A stretch of DNA of 64,000 nucleotides from Novosphingobium album (ex Hu et al. 2023) (GCF_022832385.1 NZ_JALHLE010000005.1:310001-374000), one strand, 5' to 3'. Positions 47,523 to 57,159 are shown, counted from the stretch's first letter. Notes: a model not told the origin generated them from the letters alone. Numbers and translations are program-made.

Positions 47523-47757
47523 GGCGCGTTAACCGATCCGCGTCTTGTCCGCACCGGATCCGACGTCCAGTCGACTTGAAAACTGGCCCGAAAAGGCCTG
47601 ATCGGTGCCGTGTTTAAATAACACAACCGATTGTTTTTGCGTACTTCACCCCGCCTTCCTGACAGCCGCACGCGGGAAAAGTACCTAACCGCATGCATAC
47701 CCAAAATAGGGGATGAAATCTGTACCGGCGAGTGGCCTTCAATCATCAGGAACTCGC

Positions 47758-49293
47758 ATGTCCAATCCCGCCCCCCGCAAAGACATAGCCGCCAAACTCC
47801 GTGCATTTTCTCTGAATTCTGACGATTTCGCACGCTTTGCCGGTATTGGACGATCGATCGAACGGCTGGGACCCAAGATACTCGACAAGTTCTATGCGAG
47901 CGTCGATTCCGACCCTGTGCGGCGAAAATTCTTCCCTTCAAGGAAAGTAATGGACAGCGCCCGCGCACGCCAGATGAAGCACTGGCGGGAGCTGTTTTCG
48001 GGAAAAGTGGATCAGGAATACGTGGAACGTGCCGAACGTATCGGTCAGATCCACGCACAAATCGGTCTGGAACCTGATTTCTACGTGGGCGGCTACGCAA
48101 CTATTCTGGCCGATCTGATCGAAGCCGATTTGACCCAGTCGATCGGCGGCGTTCTGGGCCGGGCGAAAGCACGCAAGATCGGCACGCTCATCAAGATGGC
48201 GCTGCTCGACATGGAATTGGCGACCTCGTCGTACATCAAGGTACAGGAAAATTACCGCATAGCGGTTCTGGACAGTCTTTCGGCAGCGCTTGGCAAGGTC
48301 TCGCAGGGCGACCTCAGCGTAAAAATCGAAAATCTTCCTGAAGAGTTCAAACAGATAGAGATCGATTTCGCGACCATGTGCGATTCGATAGCCAGAGCCA
48401 TGGGCAGCGTGCAGGACGCCTCCGATCAGATCCACACCGGCTCATCCGAAATCCGCGCTGCAAGCGATGATCTCTCGCGCCGCACAGAGAGCCAGGCGGC
48501 GACGCTTGGGGAATCGGCGGCCGCACTCAACCAGCTCACCTCGGGTGTCCAGGCTGCGGCTCAGGGCGCCAGCGAAGTCAATCGCTCCGTAGGCCAGGCC
48601 GAGGCCGAGGCCCGTGAAGGCGGCAAGGTGGTCGAAGACGCGGTGCAGGCAATGGACGGCATCCAGAAATCCTCTCAGGAGATCGGTGCTTTCGTCAACG
48701 TGATCGACTCCATCGCCTTCCAGACCAACCTTCTGGCGCTGAACGCCGGTGTCGAAGCGGCCCGTGCGGGTGACGCGGGCAAGGGCTTTGCCGTTGTCGC
48801 CACCGAAGTGCGCGCACTGGCCCAGCGCTCCGCCGAAGCGGCACAGAGCATCAAGAACCTGATCAGCGACTCCGAAAAGCAGGTGGAACGCGGCGTCAAT
48901 CTCGTTGGCCGTACCGGCGACGTCTTCCGCCGCATTGTAGAAAAGGTCAGCAGCATAACCAGTCTGGCCTCGCAGATCTCCGAACAGGCCCATCAACAGG
49001 CCGGGCAACTTGGCCAGGTCAATTCGGCAGTGGGCGAGATGGACACCATGACGCAGCAAAACGCCGCCATGGTCGAGGAAGCCACGGCCGCAGCCCGCAA
49101 TCTGGCCGTACAGGCGGAAGATCTGGCCGGTCTCGTGAAGATGTTCAAGCTTGGCGCCATCCAGACCCATGCAGCGGCTTCCGCCCGGAAACCGGCTCCC
49201 GCGCGCAGACAAGCCAAGGCACCGCTGCGAGCGGTAGCTGGCGGCGCGATCATCACCGCTGGCGCCCCCGAGGGCGACTGGTCGGAATTCTGA
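47758..49293 (+). CDS. Soluble globin-coupled methyl-accepting chemotaxis protein (HemAT-like)
   Basis: The product is 511 residues from ATG 47758 (AGGAA 6 bases upstream), with no transmembrane segment. Residues 15-180 form a sensor globin: RAERIGQIHAQIGLEPDFYV carries the proximal His99, as in HemAT and globin-coupled sensors. A short HAMP-like linker follows (ALGKVSQGDLSVKIENLPEE). The C-terminal half is a chemoreceptor signalling domain with the hairpin tip QTNLLALNAGVEAARAGDAG. The last five residues, DWSEF, fit the WxxF tail that binds CheR/CheB in other receptors. It should sense O2 and steer aerotaxis. No che genes are nearby; a flagellin gene lies 1.2 kb away. Confidence 0.93.
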   Translation: MSNPAPRKDIAAKLRAFSLNSDDFARFAGIGRSIERLGPKILDKFYASVDSDPVRRKFFPSRKVMDSARARQMKHWRELFSGKVDQEYVERAERIGQIHAQIGLEPDFYVGGYATILADLIEADLTQSIGGVLGRAKARKIGTLIKMALLDMELATSSYIKVQENYRIAVLDSLSAALGKVSQGDLSVKIENLPEEFKQIEIDFATMCDSIARAMGSVQDASDQIHTGSSEIRAASDDLSRRTESQAATLGESAAALNQLTSGVQAAAQGASEVNRSVGQAEAEAREGGKVVEDAVQAMDGIQKSSQEIGAFVNVIDSIAFQTNLLALNAGVEAARAGDAGKGFAVVATEVRALAQRSAEAAQSIKNLISDSEKQVERGVNLVGRTGDVFRRIVEKVSSITSLASQISEQAHQQAGQLGQVNSAVGEMDTMTQQNAAMVEEATAAARNLAVQAEDLAGLVKMFKLGAIQTHAAASARKPAPARRQAKAPLRAVAGGAIITAGAPEGDWSEF

Positions 49294-49320
49294 TGGCCAG
49301 CGGCCAGCAGATGCCAGTGC

Positions 49321-50256
49321 TCAGTGCGGCTTGCCGCGCAGGGCACCGGCTGTGTGCGCCAGGACAGCGATGACGGCGCCCAGCACCAGCCCCACCAGCG
49401 CCGAAGCCGTCGCATAGCCCAGCCAGCCCAGCAACGGCCCTGCAGCCGCGGCCAACGCATGTTCGATTTCATGGGCCATGTGCGCGGGCTGCGGAAGCCC
49501 CAGTTCCTCAAGCCCGTGCAGGATGATCCCGCCGCCGACCCAGAGCATGGCCAGCGTTCCAACGCTGCCCAGAACCTGAAGCACCACCGGCATCGCCCGC
49601 AGCAACAGACGGCCGGTAGCCTGCGACACGGCACCGGACTTGCGCGCCAGATGCAGGCCGACATCGTCCATTTTCACGATCAGGGCCACGGCGCCATAGA
49701 CGCCCACGGTAATCAGCACGCCCACCACCGCCAGCGCTACGGCCCGCGTCAACAGCGTGGCATCCTCCACTTGCGACAGTGCGATGGCCATGATTTCCGC
49801 GGACAGGATCAGGTCCGTGCGGATCGCACCGGATACGCGGGCGCTTTCGAAGGCCGTGGCATCCTCGATCGGATCTTCCAGCGTTTCACCGTGCTTTTCG
49901 CCGCCCAGCTTCTCCAGCACCTTTTCCGCCCCCTCGAACGAGAGGTAGCAGCCGCCCAGCATCAGGATCGGAATGATCGCCACCGGCAGCAATGCGCTTA
50001 GCAACAGCGCCAGCGGCAACAGGATGAACAGTTTGTTGCGCAGGCTGCCCTTGGTGATCTTCCAGATCATCGGCAGTTCGCGATCCGGGGTGAAGCCAGT
50101 GACATAGCCGGGTGTCACCGCGGCATCGTCGATCACCACCCCTGCCGCCTTGCTGCCGGCCTTGGCCACTCCGGCCCCGACATCGTCGAGCGAGGCCGAT
50201 GCCGCACGGGCAATAACCGAGATGTCATCCAGAAGAGCAACCAGGCCGGAGGGCAT
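49321..50256 (-). CDS. DUF808 (YedI-like) membrane protein
   Basis: The product is 311 residues starting MPSGLVALLDDISVIARAAS, the conserved N-terminus of DUF808. TPGYVTGFTPDRELPMIWKI and EDPIEDATAFESARVSGAIR are further family blocks. About five transmembrane helices lie between residues 75 and 305. The function of the family is unknown. It is convergent with the globin-MCP gene, 27 bases between stops, and divergent from the flagellin gene. Confidence 0.9.
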   Translation of the reverse strand: MPSGLVALLDDISVIARAASASLDDVGAGVAKAGSKAAGVVIDDAAVTPGYVTGFTPDRELPMIWKITKGSLRNKLFILLPLALLLSALLPVAIIPILMLGGCYLSFEGAEKVLEKLGGEKHGETLEDPIEDATAFESARVSGAIRTDLILSAEIMAIALSQVEDATLLTRAVALAVVGVLITVGVYGAVALIVKMDDVGLHLARKSGAVSQATGRLLLRAMPVVLQVLGSVGTLAMLWVGGGIILHGLEELGLPQPAHMAHEIEHALAAAAGPLLGWLGYATASALVGLVLGAVIAVLAHTAGALRGKPH

Positions 50257-50511
50257 AAAACGATGATTCCCCGTTCATGAAACTTATCAAAAAAGGGAAT
50301 GTCGGCGATTTTTTTTGACAATCAAGCCAAACCGCAGGAAACCATAGAAATAACAGACATTTTCGGCGCCTTGCAGATGACCGGAATGCGACAAAATCAC
50401 GCAAATCGCGCACAATCCCTTAAAAGCCCGCCGTCCCCCACCGTTCTCCTCAATGTCCGAAGGGTGCCCCGCAACGGCGCTCACAAGCGACTGAAAACTG
50501 GGGAATTAAGC

Positions 50512-51336
50512 ATGTCTGTTATTAACACCAATATCAGCGCCATCCGCGCTTCGAACGCTTCAATAGTCGCCAGCAAGATGCTGGGCACTTCAATGGAACG
50601 CCTGTCCACCGGCAAGCGCATCAACAGCTCGAAAGATGATGCCGCCGGCCTCGCGATCGCTACCTCGATGACCTCGCTCATCAAGGGCATGAACCAGGGC
50701 ATCCGCAACGCCAACGACGGTATCTCGCTGGCCCAGACCGCTGACGGCGCTCTGTCGGAAGTCACCAACATGCTGCAGCGTGTCCGCGAACTGGCCGTGC
50801 AGTCGTCCTCCGGCACCTACCAGGACACCGATCGCACCGCGATGCAGTCGGAAGTCTCGGCCCTGACCGAGCAGATCAGCGACGTTCTTTCGCAGACCAC
50901 CTTCAACGGCAACACGCTGTTCTCGACCGCTGCAGGCACCGACGTCAGCTTCAACATCCAGACCGGCGCCAACTCGGGTGAAACCGTCACGCTCACCTCG
51001 ACCGCGATCGACGGCACCAACATCAGCTCGGCGGCTCTGGACGTTTCGACCTCGACGGCTGCCTCGACCACGATCGACAATGTCGACGCCGCTCTCGACG
51101 AGGTCAACTCCACCCGCGCTTCGCTCGGTGCTGGCCAGAACCGCCTCGAATCGGCGATCACCAACCTCACCAGCAACGTGACGAACCTCTCGGACGCCCG
51201 TTCGCGGATCGAGGATGCCGACTACTCGCTGGAAACGACGGCGATGGCCAAGGCCCAAATTCTCTCGCAGGCTTCGACCGCGATGCTCTCGCAGGCCAAC
51301 CAGAGCCAGCAGAACGTCCTGAGCCTGCTCAAGTAA
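50512..51336 (+). CDS. fliC: Flagellin
   Basis: The filament subunit of the flagellum, secreted by the flagellar type III system. ATG 50512 has GGGGAA 6 bases upstream and gives 274 residues; the frame open from 50299 is upstream noise. The N-terminal D0/D1 part is [17 protein letters not shown], then [20 protein letters not shown]. The C-terminal part is [20 protein letters not shown] then [13 protein letters not shown]. The variable centre is short and Thr/Ser-rich, typical for compact alphaproteobacterial flagellins. No other flagellar genes are present. I see no clear sigma-28 or sigma-54 promoter; a TTGACA at about 50316 might be a -35. Confidence 0.96.
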   Translation: MSVINTNISAIRASNASIVASKMLGTSMERLSTGKRINSSKDDAAGLAIATSMTSLIKGMNQGIRNANDGISLAQTADGALSEVTNMLQRVRELAVQSSSGTYQDTDRTAMQSEVSALTEQISDVLSQTTFNGNTLFSTAAGTDVSFNIQTGANSGETVTLTSTAIDGTNISSAALDVSTSTAASTTIDNVDAALDEVNSTRASLGAGQNRLESAITNLTSNVTNLSDARSRIEDADYSLETTAMAKAQILSQASTAMLSQANQSQQNVLSLLK

Positions 51337-51368
51337 TCCCCAGCGAGACCCAACCAGGTCCCGAAAGC

Positions 51369-51396
51369 ACCCGGCGGGCAGCAATGCCCGCCGGGT
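51369..51396 (+). terminator. Terminator-like hairpin after flagellin
   Basis: A perfect 11-base-pair stem, ACCCGGCGGGC (51369-51379) with its complement (51386-51396) and loop AGCAAT, lies 32 bases after the flagellin stop. It lacks a T-run, so it may act as a 3' stabilising structure as much as a terminator. It would also face the convergent GST gene. Confidence 0.6.
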
Positions 51397-51431
51397 CAAC
51401 TGGTGTCCGGGCCTTGCGACAAAGCGGCCCG

Positions 51432-52100
51432 TCAGAACTCGACGTCGAGTTCCTCCATTTCTTCCGGCTCGGCTTTGGCCGCTGCGATCCATTCCTTCAT
51501 CGGCGCCCAGTCCGCGATGGTGTGGCAATAGGTTTCGCAAGGCGGGGAAAGCGCGACCGCATAGCTTATGAAGCGCGTCGTCACCGGCGCATACATCGCA
51601 TCGGCCACTGTGGGCTTTTCGCCAAACAGGAACGGCCCGCCGTAAGTCTCGAGGCAATCGGACCAGATCGTCTCGATCCGTTCGATATCGGGCCGCGCGC
51701 CCGAGAAGACCGGGAATTTCTCGTGCTTCACTTTCAGGTTCATCGGCAGGGCCGAGCGCAAGTTGGTGAAGCCGGAGTGGATCTCCCCTGAAATCGACCG
51801 GCAATGCGCCCGCGCGATCGGATCCGCCGGCAGCATATGGGAATCGGGGAACAGTTCGTTGAGAAACTCCGCGATCGCCAGCGTATCCCACACACTGGCC
51901 CCCTTGTAGTTCAGCCGGGGAACCAGCACCGATGGCGAGAGCAGCAACAGTTCGGCCCGGTTGGCAGCATCATTGGGAACCTGCCGTTCGGCAACATCAA
52001 GACCAGCGAGTTTGCACAGCAGCCATCCGCGCAGCGACCATGCCGAATACGTCTTGCTGGAAATCGTGAGCGTTGCCCCGATCGCGGCCTTATCGGTCAT
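51432..52100 (-). CDS. Glutathione S-transferase family protein
   Basis: The product is 222 residues from ATG 52100, where GGAGG lies 8 bases upstream; ATG 52118 in frame is weaker. The N-terminal thioredoxin-like domain has TISSKTYSAWSLRGWLLCKL with the putative catalytic Ser near residue 15, LVPRLNYKG, and the cis-Pro plus ASVWDTLAIAEFL. The C-terminal domain is helical, with PFLFGEKPTVADAMYAPVTT, the N-capping motif. The substrate is unknown. It is divergent from the PHA depolymerase gene and convergent with flagellin. Confidence 0.92.
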   Translation of the reverse strand: MTDKAAIGATLTISSKTYSAWSLRGWLLCKLAGLDVAERQVPNDAANRAELLLLSPSVLVPRLNYKGASVWDTLAIAEFLNELFPDSHMLPADPIARAHCRSISGEIHSGFTNLRSALPMNLKVKHEKFPVFSGARPDIERIETIWSDCLETYGGPFLFGEKPTVADAMYAPVTTRFISYAVALSPPCETYCHTIADWAPMKEWIAAAKAEPEEMEELDVEF

Positions 52101-52227
52101 CGGCTTTGCCTCCGGCATCTTGGTTTTGCTTGCATCAGCCTATGACGCAGTGCAGCATAAATCCAGAGATGATTGCAGGCCGGTTCGCGATTCCCCGCAT
52201 TCCACCCGCATCAAAGGAATGTTGGAC

Positions 52228-53463
52228 ATGCTCTATCAGGCGTATCAGGCCTATTGCGACATGATGGCGCCAGCCCGTCTGGCGGCACGTGCCGCAACGG
52301 GCTTTCGGGACCGCTTCATGGATGGCGCAGAAACCATGCCCTTCGCCCGGCGTCTCTTCGCGTTGGCAGAAGTTGTCGACAAGTCCAGGATTACACACAA
52401 GCGCCCGCCTTACGCGATCACTGAAGTGCTCAGCGGCAACGCGATGGTCGAAGTCCACGAGGAAGTCGCCCTCGACCTGCCATTCGGAAACCTGCTGCAT
52501 TTCGCCAAGCCGGAAGTCACCACGCCGCAGCCGAAAATCCTGGTGGTCGCGCCTCTCTCGGGCCATTTTGCCACCTTGCTGCGCAACACCGTCGATACGC
52601 TGTTGCGCGATCATGACGTCTATATCACCGACTGGAAGAACGCGCGCGACGTGCCCGTTTCGTCCGGACCTTTCGGCTTCGAGGATTACGTCGACTACAT
52701 CATCCGTTTCCTGCAGGAAATCGGAGATCCGGAAGCCGGGCGCGGTGCACATCTACTGGCCGTCTGCCAGCCCTGCGTTCCGGCACTGGCAGCTGTTGCC
52801 GTGATGGCGCAGGACGATGATCCCTGCCAGCCGCGCACAATGACGCTGATGGGCGGCCCGATCGACACCCGTGAATCGCCCACCGTCGTCAATGAACTGG
52901 CCACCGGCAATTCCTACGAGTGGTTCGAGAACAACCTGATCCAGACCGTGCCCTGGCGCTACAAGGGAGCAGGCCGCAAGGTCTATCCGGGGTTCATTCA
53001 GCTCATGGCTTTCATGTCGATGAACACGGGCCGCCACACCAGCCAGTTCCGCAAGCTCTATCAGCATATCGCCGATGTCGAACAAGCCGAGGCCGACAAG
53101 ATCATCGACTTTTACGACGAATATCTCGCCGTGCTGGACCTTACCGCCGAATTCTATCTCGAGACGATCGACAAGGTGTTCCAGCGCGCCTTGCTGGCAA
53201 AGGGCGAATTGCAGCACCGCGACCGCACGGTGGACTGCAGCGCCATCCGCAAGACCGCGCTGCTCACGGTCGAGGGTGAACGCGACGACATCTGCGCGGT
53301 GGGCCAGACGGCGGCGGCTCACCTGCTCTGCTCCAGCCTGCGCCCGCACCTGAAGCGCCATCACCTGCAGCCCGGCGTCGGGCACTACGGCGTATTCTCG
53401 GGCTCGAAATGGGAAAAGCAGGTCTATCCGCAGGTCCGCAATCTGGTGCTGGCGATGCACTGA
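52228..53463 (+). CDS. phaZ: Intracellular polyhydroxyalkanoate depolymerase
   Basis: Hydrolyses stored polyhydroxyalkanoate granules in the cytosol. ATG 52228 has AAAGGA 9 bases upstream and gives 411 residues starting MLYQAYQAYCDMM. The nucleophile is Cys180 in LLAVCQPCVPALA, as in short-chain-length intracellular depolymerases that use Cys instead of Ser. LSGHFATLLRNTVDTLL, VYITDWKNARDVP and VEGERDDICAVGQT are family blocks, and the catalytic His is in QPGVGHYGVFSGSKW. PHA synthase is not in the window. Confidence 0.93.
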   Translation: MLYQAYQAYCDMMAPARLAARAATGFRDRFMDGAETMPFARRLFALAEVVDKSRITHKRPPYAITEVLSGNAMVEVHEEVALDLPFGNLLHFAKPEVTTPQPKILVVAPLSGHFATLLRNTVDTLLRDHDVYITDWKNARDVPVSSGPFGFEDYVDYIIRFLQEIGDPEAGRGAHLLAVCQPCVPALAAVAVMAQDDDPCQPRTMTLMGGPIDTRESPTVVNELATGNSYEWFENNLIQTVPWRYKGAGRKVYPGFIQLMAFMSMNTGRHTSQFRKLYQHIADVEQAEADKIIDFYDEYLAVLDLTAEFYLETIDKVFQRALLAKGELQHRDRTVDCSAIRKTALLTVEGERDDICAVGQTAAAHLLCSSLRPHLKRHHLQPGVGHYGVFSGSKWEKQVYPQVRNLVLAMH

Positions 53464-53538
53464 CGGAGGGCAACGCGCTCCCGTTTTCTTGACGCAAGTC
53501 GATGACAATCAGGGCGAAGGACGATACGGGGCGTGCGA

Positions 53539-53943
53539 ATGCACCTGATTCGATCCTTCCTGCAGCGGCATTTTCACGTCGCTGCCGTGATCCTGGCGCT
53601 TGCGCTGGCGATGAAGGCGTTCGTGCCCGCCGGATACATGATCGGCTCGACGGCGGCCAAGTCCTTCACGGTGGAGATCTGTGACGGTCAGGGCGCCCCG
53701 GTGCTGTCCAAGCTGACGATACCCGGCAAGAGCAGCGGCGTTGCAGACGAGCACACCAAGGCTGCCAAGGACTGTCCCTTCACCGCACTGTCCATGCACG
53801 CGCTGGGAGGTGCGGACGACGCGCTCCTGATCGCTGCGCTGGCCTTCATCCTGGCCCTGGGCTTCGCGGCCGCCCCGCAACTGCGGCTGGCCCGCATCGG
53901 CTTCCTGACGCCGCCGCTCAGAGGGCCGCCGGCACTTTCCTGA
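53539..53943 (+). CDS. DUF2946-type small membrane protein, first gene of a copper locus
   Basis: The product is 134 residues from ATG 53539 (GGGGC 6 bases upstream; GTG 53533 also possible). A hydrophobic segment near residues 15-35 (AVILALALAMKAFVPAGYMI) is followed by a periplasmic-type loop with two Cys and a Met/His pair (EICDGQG, KDCPFTALSMHALGG). A second membrane segment (LLIAALAFILALGFAA) ends the protein. This matches DUF2946, often found near copper genes. The gene ends 121 bases before the OprC-like receptor gene. A metal-related role is inferred from context. Confidence 0.75.
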   Translation: MHLIRSFLQRHFHVAAVILALALAMKAFVPAGYMIGSTAAKSFTVEICDGQGAPVLSKLTIPGKSSGVADEHTKAAKDCPFTALSMHALGGADDALLIAALAFILALGFAAAPQLRLARIGFLTPPLRGPPALS

Positions 53944-54064
53944 AACCCGTCCGCTGGCCTGCAACCGCAAGGCCACGGGCGTGCTGACGCGCTTTGCCTG
54001 ATCCGCGCTGCCCACGCGCGGATACGGGCCGCGCCGTACTCCCATGCGATTTCAGGAATAGACA

Positions 54065-56218
54065 ATGTACACGCACACCTGCGCCCTGCGCGCTGCCCTT
54101 CTGGTCACCAGCACCCTTTTCACCGCCTGCCTTTTCACCAGTGGCGCCTACGCTCAGGACACTGGCACCGCGCTTCCGACCGTCGATGTCGAAACCTCCG
54201 GTGAAGTCACGGCAGGCAACCCGCTCGCCGCCACCTCCCTCTCGACCGACGAACTCAAGGCGAGCAACCCGGCCTCCACCGACACCGCCAAGGTTCTGAC
54301 CTCCGTTCCGGGCGTCAGTGTCAATTCGGGCGGCGGGTTCTCCTCGATGCCCACGATCCGCGGGTTGTCGGAACAGCGCATCAAGATTCTGGTGGACGGC
54401 CAGCCGATCGACGCGGCCTGCCCCAACGACATGAACTCGCCGCTGTCCTATACGATGCCGCAGACGCTCTCTTCGGTCTCGGTGATCCCGGGCGTCGCAC
54501 CGGTCAGCATGGGCGGCGACAACATCGGCGGCGTCATTGCGGTTTCCGGCCCCGAACCGCGCTTTTCCACCGACGGCAGCCTGCTGCTGACAGGCGATGC
54601 CTCGGCCTTCTACCGCTCGAACGGTGACGGCTTCGGCGGCGCCGTCACGCTGACGGCGGCCGGTACCAATCTCTCCGCCACCTACACCGGCTCCTACACC
54701 CAGTCGGACAACTACAAGGGCGGCAACAGTCTCGGCACGGTGCGCTCCACCGAATATGCCAAGACCGACCACGCCCTCGCGCTTGCCTGGCAGAACGCGG
54801 GTGGCCTGTGGGAGATCAAGGGCGGCTATCACTTCAGCCCCTACGAAGGCTTCGCGAACCAGTGGATGGACATGACCTCCAACACGAGCTGGTTCGTGCA
54901 GGGCCGCTACCGGGGGGTGTTCAACTGGGGCAATGTCGATCTCTCCGCCAGCTACCGCGACACCGACCACGAGATGAACTTCCTCGCCGACAAGCTTCCC
55001 GGCGACATGCCGATGAACACGCAGGTCCACACCTTCACCAGCGCCGCGAAGTTCGAACTGCCGCTGTCGAAACGTGACACCGTGAAGCTCGGCCTCGAAT
55101 ACCACCACCAGTGGCTGAATGACTACTGGCCACCGGTCGCAGGCTCGATGATGATGGGTCCGAACACCTTCGTGAACATCAATCAGGCCCACCGCAACCG
55201 AATCGGCGCCTATGCCGAATGGCAGGCGCAGTGGTCGGACACGCTCTCGAGTGTAGTGGGCGTACGCTACGACCGCGTGGAGATGAACACGGGCGATGTG
55301 CAGCCCTATGGTACCTCGATGATGCAGATGGCCGACGCCATGGCAGCCAATGCCTTCAACGCCATCGACCGCAACCGCAACGACAACAACTGGAACGGTT
55401 CCGCGATCGTCACCTGGGCGCCGGCGGATACCGTTTCGATCGAACTCGGCTATGCTCACAAGACCCGCTCGCCCAACATCTACGAGCGCTACACCTGGGG
55501 CCGCGGCTCGATGGCGAGCCGCATGATCGGCTGGTTCGGCGACGGAAACGGCTACGTCGGCAACGTCAATCTCAAGCCCGAACGCGCCGACACCGTAAGT
55601 GCCACGCTTTCGGTAGCCCCGGCCCCCGGCCTGTCTTTCAAGGTCTCGCCCTACTATACCCACGTCGACGACTACATCGACGCGGTCTATGTGCAGGACC
55701 TGCTCACCCCGATGGGCATGCCCACCGATTTCGTTCAACTGCAGTTCGCCAATCTCGATGCCGAGTTCTACGGCGTCGATGTCTCGGGCGAAGCGGTGCT
55801 GGCCGGCACGCGTGAGAACGGCACGCTGGTCCGGGCCTCGCTGGCCTGGGTTCATGGCGAGAACCTGACCGGGCAGCTGCCGCTCTACCACCAGATGCCG
55901 CTCAACGCGAAGCTGGGCGTGACGTACCACGCGGGCGCGCTGGAACTGGGCGGCGAATTGGAATGGGTGGACCGCAAGGACCGCGTCGATTCCCGCCGCA
56001 ACGAGCCGGAAACGGCCTCCTACGCTCTCGTCAACCTGAGCGCGGCCTACACGCTCGCCGGATGGCGCCTGAGCGTTGAGGCGGAGAACCTGTTCGACAA
56101 GGGCTACTACCTGCCGCTCGGCGGGGTTTCGCTGGGCGACTACAAGGCGACCGGCGTTCTGCGCCCGGTGCCGGGCATGGGCCGCTCGATCAATCTCGGC
56201 CTGAGCACGAAGTTCTGA
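54065..56218 (+). CDS. OprC/NosA-like copper TonB-dependent receptor
   Basis: A 717-residue outer-membrane receptor. The signal peptide ends at AYA-QD. The plug carries PGVSVNSGGGF and MPTIRGLSEQRIKILVDG. Two copper-ligand motifs known from Pseudomonas OprC are conserved: CxxxM at Cys119-Met123 (AACPNDMNSPLSY) and HxM at His302-Met304 (DHEMNF). Met-rich loops occur throughout (WMDMTS, MPMNTQ, SMMMGPN, MMQMADAMAA). The C-terminus ends GLSTKF. It is followed 4 bases later by a TonB gene and preceded by a DUF2946 gene, so this is probably a dedicated copper importer, for instance for copper enzymes. Confidence 0.92.
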   Translation: MYTHTCALRAALLVTSTLFTACLFTSGAYAQDTGTALPTVDVETSGEVTAGNPLAATSLSTDELKASNPASTDTAKVLTSVPGVSVNSGGGFSSMPTIRGLSEQRIKILVDGQPIDAACPNDMNSPLSYTMPQTLSSVSVIPGVAPVSMGGDNIGGVIAVSGPEPRFSTDGSLLLTGDASAFYRSNGDGFGGAVTLTAAGTNLSATYTGSYTQSDNYKGGNSLGTVRSTEYAKTDHALALAWQNAGGLWEIKGGYHFSPYEGFANQWMDMTSNTSWFVQGRYRGVFNWGNVDLSASYRDTDHEMNFLADKLPGDMPMNTQVHTFTSAAKFELPLSKRDTVKLGLEYHHQWLNDYWPPVAGSMMMGPNTFVNINQAHRNRIGAYAEWQAQWSDTLSSVVGVRYDRVEMNTGDVQPYGTSMMQMADAMAANAFNAIDRNRNDNNWNGSAIVTWAPADTVSIELGYAHKTRSPNIYERYTWGRGSMASRMIGWFGDGNGYVGNVNLKPERADTVSATLSVAPAPGLSFKVSPYYTHVDDYIDAVYVQDLLTPMGMPTDFVQLQFANLDAEFYGVDVSGEAVLAGTRENGTLVRASLAWVHGENLTGQLPLYHQMPLNAKLGVTYHAGALELGGELEWVDRKDRVDSRRNEPETASYALVNLSAAYTLAGWRLSVEAENLFDKGYYLPLGGVSLGDYKATGVLRPVPGMGRSINLGLSTKF

Positions 56219-56222
56219 CCCC

Positions 56223-56948
56223 ATGCGCATGCCCCCTGCCTTCCCCAAAGACAGGGCCCCCGGCCGCTACACCCCCGGCTGGGGAACAGGCATGCGCCAG
56301 AGCGCCGCGCTGGCGGGCAGTTTGTTGCTGAACCTTCTGCTGCTCGCCGGCGTGGTCGCCGCCATGCGCGGACCGGACCTCCTTGCCCCCGGTGTCCGGT
56401 CCGCGCTGGTAACCATCGCCATTACGGCTCAACCGAAAGAGGCCTCGTCGCCACTGGCGCCTCCCGAACCGGCGACCGTTCGCCAGACCGCCGCCCCCAC
56501 CCCGCCCGCCGCCGAAGAACACCCCGCGCCGGTCCTGTTGGTAGAGCCCGGCCCGGCCCCGGTTCTTGTCCCGGCGGCCAAGGCCCCGGCATCCGCCGCC
56601 GAACCGCAACCGGCCGCGACGGCACTGCCGCCCGCACTGCGCCCGGCCCCACTGTTACCGGCCGAAGATGCATCCGCCCGTATCGATGCCTACCGCCAGC
56701 AGCTGTGGCAGCGCATCCTTGCCGCCCGCCCGCGCGCGGCAAGCGGCACTGGCACAGTCACAATCCGCTTCCGCATAGACCGCAGCGGCGCACTGGTCTC
56801 GGCGCAAGTCATCGGGCCGAGCGGCCAGTTCCTGCTCGACCGCATGGCCCTGCAGGCCGTACGCCGCGCCGCGCCCTTCCCCGCCCCGCCCGCCGCGATG
56901 GGCGAGGCAGAGCTGACCTTCACCGTGCCGGTGGCCTTCCACCGCTAG
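56223..56948 (+). CDS. tonB: TonB-family energy transducer
   Basis: Transmits proton-motive energy to the outer-membrane receptor. From ATG 56223 there are 241 residues; ATG 56292 (GGGGAA upstream) would give 218. One transmembrane anchor (AALAGSLLLNLLLLAGVVAA) is followed by a long Pro/Ala/Glu-rich periplasmic linker (residues 70-150). The C-terminal TonB domain has GTVTIRFRIDRSGALVSAQV then LDRMALQAVRRAAPFPAPP. It starts 4 bases after the copper receptor stop, implying translational coupling and a dedicated partner. exbB and exbD are not present, so it presumably shares them. Confidence 0.9.
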   Translation: MRMPPAFPKDRAPGRYTPGWGTGMRQSAALAGSLLLNLLLLAGVVAAMRGPDLLAPGVRSALVTIAITAQPKEASSPLAPPEPATVRQTAAPTPPAAEEHPAPVLLVEPGPAPVLVPAAKAPASAAEPQPAATALPPALRPAPLLPAEDASARIDAYRQQLWQRILAARPRAASGTGTVTIRFRIDRSGALVSAQVIGPSGQFLLDRMALQAVRRAAPFPAPPAAMGEAELTFTVPVAFHR

Positions 56949-57159
56949 GGACAAACTGTCCCGCCGAAAGTTCTCGTGCCAGCCCTGATCGCAGCCGTCA
57001 TTTGCCGGGAGCGGACAACCGGCTGCGGGTGCATCGGCAAAGACTGATAATCAGGTGATGGCGGAAGATGGATCCACCATTACTATCCCTCCCGGCCTTC
57101 TTCCGGGTCATGTGATGGAGCGAGGACCGCAGGCTGAAACCTGGATCGTCGGCTGAAAG

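Noticed and set aside
50257..50511. Sigma-28 or sigma-54 promoter for flagellin
   Set aside because: No TAAA-N15-GCCGATAA and no GG-N10-GC match with correct spacing was found; only a lone TTGACA.
53918..56248. 776-codon minus-strand open frame opposite the copper receptor
   Set aside because: The plus strand has a signal peptide, plug and copper motifs. The antisense product is Val/His/Gly-rich with no domain.
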